Below are positions 50,780 to 62,779 of a DNA stretch of 64,000 nt, in pieces. Each line of letters begins with the position of its first letter. The stretch's first letter is position 1. The notes beneath the pieces are model-generated. The model worked only from the letters and a program-made list of their open reading frames with translations. It ran no database searches and had not been told where the DNA came from. The stretch is taken from NCBI GenBank assembly GCA_029379385.1, contig CM055605.1, positions 8,963,001-9,027,000 of the forward strand, given 5' to 3'. Both the position numbers and the translations under genes were made by a program. The DNA comes from Quillaja saponaria. Its lineage: Eukaryota > Streptophyta > Magnoliopsida > Fabales > Quillajaceae.

Positions 50780-53015
50780 AATCTCAAAATGGGTAAGAAA
50801 ATTAAGGACATTGTAAGAGGAATTTATTGGGAGAGAGGAAGAAAAAGAGGCTTTGAGTTTTTGGGAATACCACTGTGGAAGACAATCTTTCCGTGATTAC
50901 TATAGTTGGTATTGGAGGGTTGGGGAAAACTACACTTGCTCAACTTGTGTACGATGATGCGATCATCTAAAATCATTTGGCCTCAAAATATGGGTTAAAT
51001 TTGTGTGTCTGACAGCAACTTTGATCTGAAAAGCATGGAACAATTGTACTAGGATCTGATTGAAAAAATTATGAGAAAGAGGTGTCTACTTGTCTTAGAT
51101 GACGTGTGGGACGAGAGTCATGAAAGATGGCTCACACTGGAAAGTTTACTGCTTCGTGCTTCGTGGAGCCAATGGGAGTAAGGTAATTATAACATCACGC
51201 AGTGAGAAGTTGGCACAGATCAAAAGATCAGCTTCAACTTTATACTTGCAAGGTTTGGATGACTATAAGTCCCAGCAGATTGGCTTTTGGAAAGAGAGTT
51301 TAGCCAAAGATTCAAGATGATTTAGTAGCAATTGGACAGGAAATTGTAAAAAAAAAAGCTTTGGAAGCCTGTTATATTGTAAAAAATCAGAAAATGAATG
51401 GTTGAAATTGAACTTTCAAAGATCGAGGAGGATAATAACATACTGTCAATACTTAGTTTAAGTTATGATAATCTTCCCTTATATTTGAAGTACTGTTTTG
51501 CTTATTGTTCCCTATTTCCAAAAGATTACCGAATCAAGAGGAAAAGATTGATTCGGTTGTGGATAGCCCAAAGATTCATTCTTCCATCACAATCAAATGA
51601 AAACAAAAGTTTAGAAGAGATCGGTAATGAGTATTTTATGGATTTACACTGGAGATCATTTTTTCAAGACGTAGAGAGAGATAAATATGGTGAGATAAGT
51701 ACGTGTAGAATGCATGATCTTATTCATGATCTTGCACAGTTAGTTTCTGGAACTGGGCACACTTATCTTGTAGATATAGAAGGGAAAAATATCAGCAAGA
51801 GGACTCGTCATGTATCCTTTGGTTTTCAATGGTGTGTTAATCCACCTTGGTTGAAAAATGTTCATAGATGGAGGACATTTCTATTTTGTCCAGTGGAAGG
51901 GCATTTGCCGGCTTTTCTTATGCAGCCTCTTTCGCTTATAACAAGAGGCAAGTGCTTACGCGCGTTGGATCTTTGTATATTTAAAATGGCACTGCCTGAT
52001 TCATTTGGCTTGTTAAAACATCTTCGATATCTTGATCTTTCAAATAGTGTGGGATATGTATGCTGCCAAGATCAATAACCAGTTTACACAATTTGCAAAC
52101 GCTAAAGCTCTCTGGATGTACAAGTCTTAGAGGATTACCTAGAGATATTTTTAGAGGGTTGATAAGTCTTAGGCATCTTGAGCTGGATGGTTGTGTTAGA
52201 TTGACTTACATGCTGTATGGGTTGGGGTGACTCACTACTCTTCAAACACTAACAACTTTGATTGTTCAGAACACAGAGAAAGCTTCGTCTTCGTCTTCCA
52301 AACTTGGCTGTCATATAAGCGAGCTTAGGGACTTAAAGAATCTGAGGGGAAGTTTAGAAATAAAAGGGTTGAAGCACGTGTGCTGTAACACAGAGGAAGT
52401 TAATGAGAAGCCTTGTTCTGATGGTGCTAAAGATGAATTGATTTTGGAAGCCCTTCAGCCACACCCCAAAATCAAATCAGTAAACGTACTCTGGTTTGGG
52501 GGCGTAAAGATCTCTGCTTGGTTGTCCTCCCTCTCAAATCTGGTTGATATTGGCATATCCTACTGCAATGAATTGAAGCATCGCCCACCATTGCATCAAC
52601 TCCCTCATCTCCAGCATCTTGAGCTTTCGTTTTTGCAGTCTTTGGAGTATGTAGACAGTGGTGGTAATGAGTAAGACTAGTCTTCCAGTAGTAGTAGTTC
52701 ATCCTCACCATTATTCTACAAATGCACGAGAATGAAATCTCTATCTCGAATTATTCCACATCTTAGTGCACTACAGTTGCTGGATGTTGATGAGTGCTAT
52801 GAGCTTGATCTGTGTAACTGTGAGGAGGAAGGTTATTATGGTTTGCAGTGGCAGGAACTTAGCTCCCTCCGGACTTTGCACCTCCATAGTCTTCCCAAAC
52901 TGGTGTCTCTCCCCGGAAGGTCTTCAACATGTCACCACTTTGCAGCATCTCAAGATTAGATTTTGTAGCAATTTGGCAAGTTTACCTGAATGGTCAGACA
53001 ACTTAAATATCTGAA
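50780..53015 (+). pseudogene. Broken CC-NBS-LRR disease-resistance gene (CNL type)
   Basis: The relic opens with the end of a coiled-coil-to-NBS linker (about 50790). Then come the P-loop [17 protein letters not shown] (about 50911-50965), kinase-2 CLLVLDDVW (about 51080-51110), RNBS-B GSKVIITSRSEK (about 51169-51210), RNBS-D LKYCFAYCSLFPKDY (about 51488-51535) and MHDLIHDLAQ (about 51710-51740). Leucine-rich repeats follow to about 53015. Trp after the kinase-2 Asp-Asp pair marks the non-TIR class. Stops break the P-loop region at about 50968 and 51038, and the frame shifts after kinase-2. The GLPL region is deleted, and further breaks lie in the LRRs (near 52075, 52227 and 52672). Most of the coiled coil is absent. 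The best remaining open piece is 51398-52078. Confidence 0.88.
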
Positions 53016-53019
53016 GGTA

Positions 53020-55390
53020 TTTATGCTTCTTCCCAAATACTTAATTATCTTGTTTCTTATTCATATCTTATCTCATCTATTAGCTTGCCAACAAAAATTT
53101 ACTTTCTAGCACTACTGTATCCAGAGTTTCTATATTGAGAAAGAAAAAAGAATGAGATGATTTCTGACATCTTTTAATTTGAGTGGTTTTAAGTCAAGAC
53201 CATGATATGGCAAATGCTGACAGAGTGAAAACTGAAATCTAGTCCCCAATTAAAAGGAAAGATGCCTGATAGAGTTGCTGAAGATTGGGTTAGGTTTCTG
53301 TAGTTTTTCTACATGTGCAAACGTTTTCTTTTAATTTTATTGTTCTGCTGATATGGAACATGGCTTAAGCGCTTATATTTCTTGAAACTATGTACTTTCA
53401 TGTTTATTTTGTTAAATTGTTAATTGTTTTCCTAAAAATTATGTTTATTTAAAGTTGGCTTAGCTGGAAGCCTTCACTTGTCTCAATCTTGTATAGTGTG
53501 ACAAAAGAGAAGTTGATAATTGATAATGATATTTGAATGGATGATGTTTTGGCTCAAAGATTTCGACATATGTCAGAAGGAACTCCTGATGCTTCTACAA
53601 GTTTAAACTATATTTTAATCTTTTTTCTTAGATCATTCACCTAAAACATGCAGTACAATCCGACTGTTTCAGTCTCTCTGCCTGACAACCAGTTAATTGT
53701 AAGGATAAAAAACTAATGTATTTTAGCTGACTCTAATGTTCTTTGCATGTACAGGATTGAGCAGATTGTGAATTTTCCAAACAACGTTACAAAGTTTTTT
53801 TGTTGAAATTAGTTAGTAAAGCAGTACCACCAAAAGTAGCAGAAATTGAACTGGTCAGTAACATATTTTCATTTGTAGCTATATCTTTTGAGAACAATTA
53901 GATTGATCTTCTGTAAATTGGTTTACCAATATTTATTTCTAAAAACTTCTATATTCAGGCTTTCTGTATTGAGGGAGAAGATTTCCAGGACTCGCTGATG
54001 TTGCTGCAACATAATGAGGGATTCAACTGTTACCACTCTTCAAGGCCTCAAAATAACTAGTTCCCATAATCCGGTGGCTTTGCAAAAGTGGACATGTTAC
54101 CCCGATTACTCCGGGAATTCATAATCTATTGAAGTCCAAAATCTTGAATCAACACCTTTCAGGATACCTCCATCTCACCTGTATGGAGAATGGAGGTATT
54201 TATATCTGGCAGATTGGCAGTCCTAAAAAGAAATGTGACAGACACAATTGGTGAGGATATGCCAAGAATTGATGTTCATGTGCCTAAGTTTACATAAGCA
54301 ACCAAAATGTATAGTCTTCAATTTCAATAGGTAATGAAATTACCAGCTATTGTTAGTCATTTGGGTAGAATGATTGATTATCCATGTGCCTAAGTTGTAA
54401 TCTATGTTCTTGGGCAGGGATAGTACTGAGGATTATCAAACAAAGTTTTAGGCATTCTTCTTTCTTCAGGTGTAGTTGGTTAAATAATTATATTTCTATT
54501 ACTACCTGCAGAAATTGTTATGGTCTTTATTCCGTTTCTTCATTTCTTTCCTTTGCTTTTTGTCACCTGTAAGTTCTACCTTTGATTTTGACATTACCAG
54601 AATTGACTTGCTTGATCTTTTTGTTCAACTCATTTAAAAAGAGTAGATGATTTGTCAAGACTCAAGATCATGCATCTCATTAGTTTACAGATCCTACATA
54701 TCTAATGAGTTGTGTGTTTCCCTTGCCTAGTCACAATCAATTTGATTTTAGCATTTGTAAGTAAAATGTTATTTATCATCCTTTTGCACCATATATAATA
54801 ATATAATTTTGATTTTAATATAAAAATAACATCTAATAAATTAAACTAATAAATTATAGTTTCAAACTTCATCTAACATAAAGAGAATATGAAAAATAAT
54901 TTACTTAGAAACATAAAAAGCATGAATTTCTACTTGCTACTCCAATAATAATAAATAAAATGTTATTTTCTTTTTAATGGTTAGTTCTTTAGCATTAAGA
55001 GTAACATGTAAGGAAGCTTGAGTGGCAACATCAAATTTAATGATTAATAGCATGTAGCAAACACCAAATGGGTAAAAGCTAATACCCTTAATTTGTCCAT
55101 ACAAATCTTTTCCTTCTCAAGCAAAGTCAATCCTCTTACTATCAGAGTTGTGTTTTTTTTTACTTTTTACACAAACTATACAGCACAAGATATCCAACTG
55201 CAGCTAGGTTGCCAACTCCAAAGAGGATCTGAACACAAGTTTCACCAGCACTTGGGCAGTGATCAGGAAAACTAAAAGAACGAAAAACAGACAACTCTTT
55301 CTTCTCCTGATTCTACTGTTCTCAGAAAGAGTACAATAAACACCTTATCATCCCAACGCGAAGATGAAGAAAAATACATGCACTCAGGTG
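53020..55390. other. Intergenic DNA between the NBS-LRR relic and KOBITO1
   Basis: No gene was recognised. The first part may contain 3' sequences of the former resistance gene. The part near 55300-55393 is probably the 3' untranslated region of the leftward gene that ends at 55394. Confidence 0.5.
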
Positions 55391-55393
55391 GCA

Positions 55394-56486
55394 TCATGCT
55401 GGTAGATAGAGGTGGTCATCTTCTAGTCCAGGGGGAGACAATGGTGGGACAGCTCCTTCATGAGATTCAATGTCCAAGATCTTCCTTACAGTTGATTGAT
55501 ACCCTTTGGTTGTTCCAACTTTTCTTGAAGGGAGGGACCCTGAGGCAACCGTCCTAGATGAGTTACTACTGTCAATAGACATTAAAAACTTTTCCTTTGA
55601 AAGAGACGGGGCAGATGCGATAACAGAGGTGAAGACCCCAGATTCCCTCAAACCTTGTACAATGACCTGAAAACACACAATAAACAAGATGATTTGCAAG
55701 AAATATGCATCACAATCCCAATTCATCAAAGCTAATTTGATGAGAAAAATCGTCATACTGAGATCTTAAAATTCAACTGTCATTTTTTATTACACTCTAA
55801 TCTTAGAACCTGATCCTACACAGGCACACATGACATAACATACCCACATATATTAAAAAATGAAAATCCTGACACTTTTTACTGTGAAAATGGATATCCA
55901 AATGCAAATGCTAACCCACACACCCCACCTTAAGTCATGTTTCTCTTATATTCTCAAGACAATGTTCCACCCAGAGTTTGATAAGTAATTAATTGTTCTT
56001 ACCATGGGAGGATATATGCGAGTCAAGATGCCCTTCCTCAATAGTTTCACTTTTATGTCTTTATCACCCCATACAACATGCTCATGGTACCTAGATATTA
56101 GAAGCAAAGGCAAAGTTTAGTATCAAATGGTAAGAGTAATAAAGAAAAATGTTGTGCTGGTGCAGCATATTTATTAGAAACTTGGAGCTTTTTCCAGGAG
56201 TTTCACCAATGGATCATAGTGAAATCTTAACATAAAGATGAAGAACATGACATACCAGTTCAACATCTCCTCTTGAGTTGCAGTGGAAGCAATTATAAAT
56301 GCCTACAATATGCAATGGCTACTTAGCATGGGTCAAAAACTTGTAGAGGAAGTCAATCCAAAACAAACTCAAATGTCAAAACCAATAGCATTACTTGTTT
56401 TGGCAGAAAACTTGCCAAAACTGAGCAAAGAGACAACAAAGAACTAAAATTACTCTCTATCTCTCTCTCCCACCCCACCCCCACCC

Positions 56487-56517
<31 letters not shown>

Positions 56518-59500
56518 AAAAGGTAAAAAACAAGAAAAGAAAATTATCTACACAATAGTCCGTTTCGAATAAAACACTAGCAGAAACCAGACACCACCTT
56601 TCCCACTGTGTTATTAGTAATTACATCAGACTAAAAGAGAAAAGTATAATGTAAATAAACAAAAGAAAGTTTCAAACTCACAGCTCTGTCAAATTCCAAC
56701 ATAAAACATCTTTTGACATCCTCTTTTGTAGGTTTGCAGCCACATCGATCACGTCTAGAAGTCAGGTCTGAGAATTTGGCATATGTATAATGTAGAACAG
56801 CAGCCTCTTCCAATTTGATTTCACTAGTATGATTTAGAAGTTCTATTAATGCAGTGAAAATACCAAATAAACAAATGTGTTTATTTTTGACAAACTATAT
56901 GGAGATTTCCATACTTAGGGGTTTTCATGTAATTGTGCCATCTGTGAGCACCATTAGGACGAAGATGGTCTTGTACTCGAGCAGCTGATTTTCCATTTCC
57001 ATATGTCAGAAAGTAGTTTGGATTACCACGAGTAGATTCTTTGTACATGCCAAAGTATGTATCTTTTGGAAGATGGTCATAATTCCTCTTGAACATCGAT
57101 ACCTAATTGCACACACAACAACAGAAATTGTCAGTAAGAAAGTTACCTAAAGAAAATCCCAGTGTAAAAGTAAAATAAGGTCACAGATATATGGTTCCTC
57201 TCATGCCAAATGTTTTAGAAAGAAGCAGATTGAGTTTGTGGATTCAGGAGCAATAGTTAAAAGTACAGGGAGGTTAAGTCTTGTACTTAGTTTTTGTTAT
57301 TTTATTAGGAGTTTTCACTTGACACAAAAATGCTTAAGGTTAGGACCATATGCAGATCTCCCTGTCAGAGAAGCATGAAGTCTAAGTTCACTGTTCAGAT
57401 TCTAGCTAATGCACAATTTTCTTGGGTGCAGTAAAAGTTACAAATAAGGACAAACAGCACATAATGTTTAAAATTTTGCTACTTGTGCAGCTTCAATTTT
57501 TCTTAACTATTAAATCTCCATATCAATTATTGTTTATTAGCAACTCAACTCAACTCAACTAAGCTTTAAATCCCAAACTTGTTGGGGTCGGCTATATAAA
57601 TCCTTTTCCTCCATTTGCATCGATCCAAGGCATTATTTTTGGTAATGCCTAGAGCAGTCATATCTTTCTCAATGACTGCCCCCATGTTATTGTTTATTAG
57701 CATAATTGATAAATAAACAATCATTACCAAGCAACCCAGTCCTAGTTAACTTGAGTCAGCTGAAATACTCCTGATGTTCAAAGTCAACTGCGATAGTGAA
57801 CATTAACTATATCTATGGCAAACTGTTGGATCTCAGTGCTCCATGACTATGAAAATTATGGTCGAAAGAAAGGACTAAGGATAACTAGAGAGCATACCTC
57901 ACTGAAAGGTTCCTTGATATCATCTCGCTCAACACTGCTCTCCTGAAAAACAAATATATGAGAATCAGTAATGGAATATGAAATACTGAAGATAGCATGT
58001 CAACCATATCCTACAAGTTCCAGTTCAGATAACTACACAAAAACTTCAAGCAAATTAAGGAGACATTGCTCACATAGTTGGGAAATATGACCATATCCAC
58101 ATTTCCTGGCACATCAAGCAGTAACTGCCTCAAGGAGTACTCCTTGGCACCAGCTGGGTGTATCAACTCATCAGTATCAACATGAAGAATCCAGTCCATG
58201 CCAGCATCCTAATGTTTCAATATACAGAAGATCTTATATTGAGAAAAACAAAATGAAAGAAAACTAAGAAAGTAAGAATGCTGCAGAACGTGAGAAAACA
58301 ATTTTGCATACCCTTGCCATAACAATAGCCATCTCCATATTGAGGGATTGCTTCACAAATAGCTCATAATTGCATGGCTTATAAAAGAAACTTGACAGCC
58401 ATGTCTCATTCCATATCCGGCTGTATGTACCAACATTATTTCAGGGAGAAAAGAGGTTGTATAACAAAGTGCACAAGACTATCCCTTAAAAATTGAAGAG
58501 TCATTACTATATTACATATATGTTGTAGGGTTCATAAAGCTTGCTATATTAGGCACAGTCAGGGGCAGATCTATGTTTGAGTGAGTGGGGTCAGTTGACC
58601 ACACTCACTTTTCAAAAAAGCCCCTAAAGTACACCACAATTATTTACAAATTAGGAAAAAAATATAATAAAATTGATCCCACAAAGATGTTAATTTTTAA
58701 TACTTACCCCACTGAAATCTTGGTAGAACAATTTGTAAAAAAATGATATAATTATCTAATTGCGATCTCATTTACATTTAAATTTATTGTCTACAAATAT
58801 ACAACTTTGTTTTCCTTTTAAAGTTTATCAAATAGTTGTTTCTCTAATTATAATGGAATTCAATTAATAATTTCCCACATCACCATAAGTTGTTCAAAAC
58901 TTCAAATATAACTATATAAGTCGAGATGGACCCAAAAAAATTACTTATTTGTTTATTTTTCCATCAATCATTTTTACTCGATGCTTGTACAGGAATGAGA
59001 GTTGAAGATGATAAATATATATTTGGACACATAAGAAATGTGATTTTATTAGGGGAGTTATAGGTATAAGAAAGATTTTCCTTCTCTACACCTATTATAT
59101 GCCTTTTATGATATCATAATTAATGGAATATTTTTTGTCCTAAAAGGCTAAAACCTTGGCTCTGTGAATAGAACACTCCCTAAGAATTTTTTCTTATATA
59201 TGACTTTTTATAGAGTCACCATAATTTACGAGATGGTTAGAATTGTGTAAGGTATCTATTGTATAATCTCAAATGCGACTAGTTTGGTTCATAAATAAAA
59301 CTCTTTAATTTTTTAAAATTAATTTTGATCAAAATGTTAATTTTATTATATAGGACTTGACTATTATATTGACCCCGCTGACATAAATTTCTGGATTGGC
59401 CAGTGGACACAGTAATATCATATACATTCGAACATGAGCTAAATTCTTAAGTAATGATCATAAAAGATCCAATAACAGATGCAAGACATTAAATTATGTG

Positions 59501-61127
59501 AGGCTTCAAAGCTATAACACGGAGTGGTCTGAAGCTTCCTCTAGATCCAAGTACAAATTGAGAAAATATATAAAAACACTATCTATCCATGCAGAATCTA
59601 ATCATAAGATACAGATTGAGAAAATATATAAAAACACTATCTATCCATGCAGAATCTAATCATAAGAGAGTTGCAACATTATGAATGTGGCAAACTTAAT
59701 TAACCTTTTCGCCTGTTGCTCCTCTAGCTCTCTAGTTCTGTATATTACTTTTACTCCCTGATCAAACAATGTCAATCAAAGTAAAAAAAATCTATTAGGA
59801 AGAGAAAAGGGAGGAAAGTTAACACAAACCAAACAGAGTTCAATCAGTAAAGGAAGAGAATATGCTAACTTACAGGAATAGATTCCAAAACCTTTGACAC
59901 TTCAGGTGAAGCAGCCTTTCCCTCCACGAAAAGGAAAAAAGTTGTTACTCCTATAACTTTATGATAAAACATCCACGGTAGAATCTGCTCTAAGCCTGCT
60001 GATGTGGTAGTTGTAAAACAAATCTATAGATTAAGAAGGAAACAGGAACAAGTTATAACAATACTTCCAGTGGAACAAAATTTTTATGGAAAGATATGGC
60101 CATCATCCAAATTCACATCTATCCATCATATAATCCATCTTCAGCTTACTCAGCAATAAAGAAAGAAATTACTAATCTAGGTTCTATGATAATTTATTTA
60201 CAAACAAAATACCAAATAGAGGAAAAAACCAAATTGCAAGATTAGATCAACTCCAAGTTACATAGTTCAACTTAAAAATCAAACCCAAAATTAAGCTTTT
60301 CAGATCCAAGTGTCCCACCAATTTATCAGTAAGCATAGCCATAACTTGAGAAAATTAACCAATTCCCCTTCCCACCAAATAAGTTCCAAAAAAGAAGAAG
60401 TCAGTTTCAAGACAACAATTTCACCAAAACTTTAATGTTTAATCCAAGACCTCTGTGAATCCTAACTTCCAATCCCAAGAATACCACCTCAATCACAAAG
60501 GGGAATGAAACATAATACCCCTATGATCTTATTCAAGCTACTTTTAATAGACCATGCCAAGAATAGCAAAGGTCCAAAACTAATTTCACTTCCCTGATCA
60601 ATTAACGGCCAGTTACTTCGAAAATGACCTCCCCTTACCAATGCAATCAGGATTCAATAAACATCAATATGTAAAAGCAGTCCAGTAACAGATCATTCTA
60701 AAATCAGATATACCACTAAGAAGCTAACTCAAAAAAAAAAAAACCCAGGAAATAAATGAAATTTCAAAATCAACAACACAGATGAAAACCAAACCTTTGG
60801 CCTCAGATAATTCGAGTAATCAAACTTCCAGTTATGATAGTACGGAAATGAAGGAGAAGAGCTGCGACCAAGATTCACACAATCAGACGGCGATGAGTGG
60901 GAAACGGGAGAGAGAGATGAGTCCATGCCAGGAAACTGGTGAGACCCAGGTGGGACCCAACGTGTGGTGGGATCTGTAACGCCTCCACGCCATTGAAGAA
61001 CGAAGGCTAATGCTGCTAAGGACAAAGGGAGGAGACAGAGGAGAAGGAGAAGCTTGGAGATGAAAGATTGCGAAGAAGAAGAAGCTTGGTTGGACCGGAG
61101 AGGGGTGTGGAGTTGGTGGTTAGCCAT
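55394..61127 (-). CDS. KOB1: KOBITO1/ELD1/ABI8 orthologue, glycosyltransferase-like type II membrane protein
   Basis: In Arabidopsis this plant-specific protein is needed for cellulose-dependent cell elongation, normal ABA and sugar responses, and plasmodesmatal control. Eleven exons read leftwards: 61127-60795, 60023-59874, 59757-59705, 58420-58312, 58208-58074, 57942-57898, 57102-56915, 56823-56682, 56302-56256, 56090-56003 and 55666-55394. Frame holds through all of them and gives 520 residues; the family is about 530. A short cytosolic N-terminus precedes one membrane span at about residues 25-44 ([20 protein letters not shown]). The DUF23/GT92-like domain carries [15 protein letters not shown], with the DxD-type motif at Asp226-Asp228. 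Later family blocks are [34 protein letters not shown] and [20 protein letters not shown]. The start ATG has an ideal context (ACCATGGC). Introns carry several insertions, listed separately. The gene looks intact. Confidence 0.95.
56484..56521. repeat. Poly-C (24) followed by poly-A (14) in KOB1 intron 8
   Basis: A CT-rich and 'cacccc' stretch grades into 24 C at 56484-56507, then 14 A at 56508-56521 on the plus strand. On the gene's sense strand this is T followed by a long G run. The lengths may be unreliable. Confidence 0.9.
57543..57686 (-). mobile_element. 5'-truncated RTE-type LINE tail in KOB1 intron 6
   Basis: A 144-bp insert is flanked by a perfect 16-bp duplication, TTATTGTTTATTAGCA, at 57527-57542 and 57687-57702. 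On the minus strand it encodes the extreme C-terminus [20 protein letters not shown] and stop. It then ends in a TTGAG repeat tail instead of poly-A, which is typical of plant RTE-clade LINEs. The element is too short to be active. Confidence 0.8.
58560..59405. mobile_element. hAT-like non-autonomous element in KOB1 intron 3
   Basis: The 846-bp insert has termini CAGGGGCAGATCTATG and, reversed from the right, CACTGGCCAATCCAGAAAT. These are imperfect inverted repeats of the common plant 'CAGTGGCGGATCCAG' type. Flanking 8-mers are GGCACAGT (58552-58559) and GACACAGT (59406-59413), matching at seven of eight positions, which is the hAT duplication length. No transposase frame is present. Confidence 0.7.
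59557..59671. repeat. Near-perfect 58-bp tandem duplication in KOB1 intron 3
   Basis: The block starting ATTGAGAAAATATATAAAAA occurs at 59557 and again at 59615, with almost no differences over the unit. It lies about 34 bp from exon 3 (59705) on the intron side, so both copies are intronic. Confidence 0.85.
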
Positions 61128-61142
61128 GGTGATGTTGGACAC

Positions 61143-62390
61143 TCGTATCCAGAAGCAGAGAGGGTGAGGAAAGACGGAAGGGTACTCGCCAGTCTTCTTC
61201 CCTCCGTCTAGACCCTCTCTCGTCTCTTTCTTTTTCAGTGTTTCTCTTCTTTCGATTTTCTTTCAAAGTAGTTAGCTTTTGTCAATTGTATTAATCATTA
61301 CGTTCAACTTTGAATATTTTTATAACCCTTAATATTATAAAACAAAGTAAAAGACAACAAAATAAATTTTTTATTTTTTTATTTTAGTTCACATATAAAC
61401 TTAGGATAATGCACCCATTCAATTTGAATCACTTTTAAATGCATCCCTCAAATTAATCAAAACTTATTGTACAATCATTAGTATTTGTTTTACCAAAGAG
61501 TACTAACTAAATTTTGTTTCTCAATTCAATATTTTCATGTTTTATTTTTACAAATGCAAAACAAATTATATATAAGTATAGGCCGTCATTCTAAACAAAA
61601 ATGTATAATTTGAATTGTGGAGAATTTTTCAATTGAAATGTTATAAATTTAGAAAGTGAAGAAGTAGAAGATAAAGGAATACACCCATTAGCACTTTATT
61701 TAAAATATTACATGATGATAATAGAGTACATCTAAGAAGAACTTTACACGTTTTTAGAGAAATACACATAAAAACAATTTTATATGTCTTTAAAAAAATA
61801 CACACTAATAAAAGAATGCACCCAAAAACTTTGTTAATATATTCCTAGAGGTCATTTCACTTCTCTCTCCTAAAAAAAAAGAAATTTGACTATGAATGAG
61901 AGCGCCTTCAATGATTCTAATATGATATATTGTTAGTCTTGTTACTTGAAAAATTATTGACTAAATAAACATTTTTAGTAATAAAAATTATTATTGGATA
62001 TTATAAAATTACAATTATATTATATTTTTAAATGTATAATGAATCTATGGACAATATTGTTAAGATATTATTGGATGCGTTAGTACACTATCTTCTAAAT
62101 GAACAATAATTAAATTTTGAAGTATATTACATTAACCATTTATAAGTTTGTGGTTAAGCTTATGTTAAATTATTATTATTATTTACAGAAATTTTTTCAA
62201 GTTCATGTGGGGTAAAAAAACAAAACAAAAGGAGAAGTTTATTAAAAATTGGAAAGACGGTCGTTAAAAAGGAACTAAGAATTTGAGGAGAGAAATACAA
62301 ATAAAATCAAATTTATGCATGTGTTAGTAGTAAAACCAAACAAAGTAAGAAAAATGCCTATAATTTAGAGAAAAACTTATATAGAGTCAC
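61143..62390. other. Upstream region of KOB1 and AT-rich intergenic DNA
   Basis: A pyrimidine-rich leader on the plus strand (61190-61265) is on the 5' side of the leftward KOB1 gene and probably belongs to its 5' untranslated region and promoter. The remainder is AT-rich without recognisable genes. Confidence 0.5.
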
Positions 62391-62402
62391 TTGATGACAT
62401 GG

Positions 62403-62774
62403 CTCATGAAGTCAACAAACTTATATCGCATGGTGAAGAATGGCACATAATCAGCTTAATCAGCCTTAAACTTAACCAAACTCAAGTGAACTAACCATGC
62501 ATCTCCAATACCACTCAACCCCGGACAATCTTTTTACCATCATCTTATCCCATTTGCGATGGAGAGAAAGGGGATGGTAGGAAGTAGGAGATGGGTTTCC
62601 TGTGGAGGGACAAAATTAAGGATGGTATGAAGAGATAGGAAGTTTAGGGTTGAGTTGAGTAGTACAAGAGATGGGTTAGTTCACTTGAGTTAGGTTAAGT
62701 TTGAGGCTGATTGGGCTGATTATATATGGCATTCTCCATCACATGATGCAATTTTATTAGCTTACTTCGAGAGT
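62403..62774. mobile_element. Foldback element with arms over 100 bp
   Basis: The left arm (about 62403-62524) is the imperfect reverse complement of the right arm (about 62644-62774). For example, TCAAGTGAACTAACC at 62482-62496 pairs with GGTTAGTTCACTTGA at 62674-62688, and 'cataatcagc..aatcagcc' pairs with 'ggctgatt..gctgattat'. The roughly 120-bp centre is also partly self-complementary. No coding sequence or clear target duplication was seen. A MITE is likely; a small-RNA hairpin is possible. Confidence 0.7.
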
Positions 62775-62779
62775 CATAC

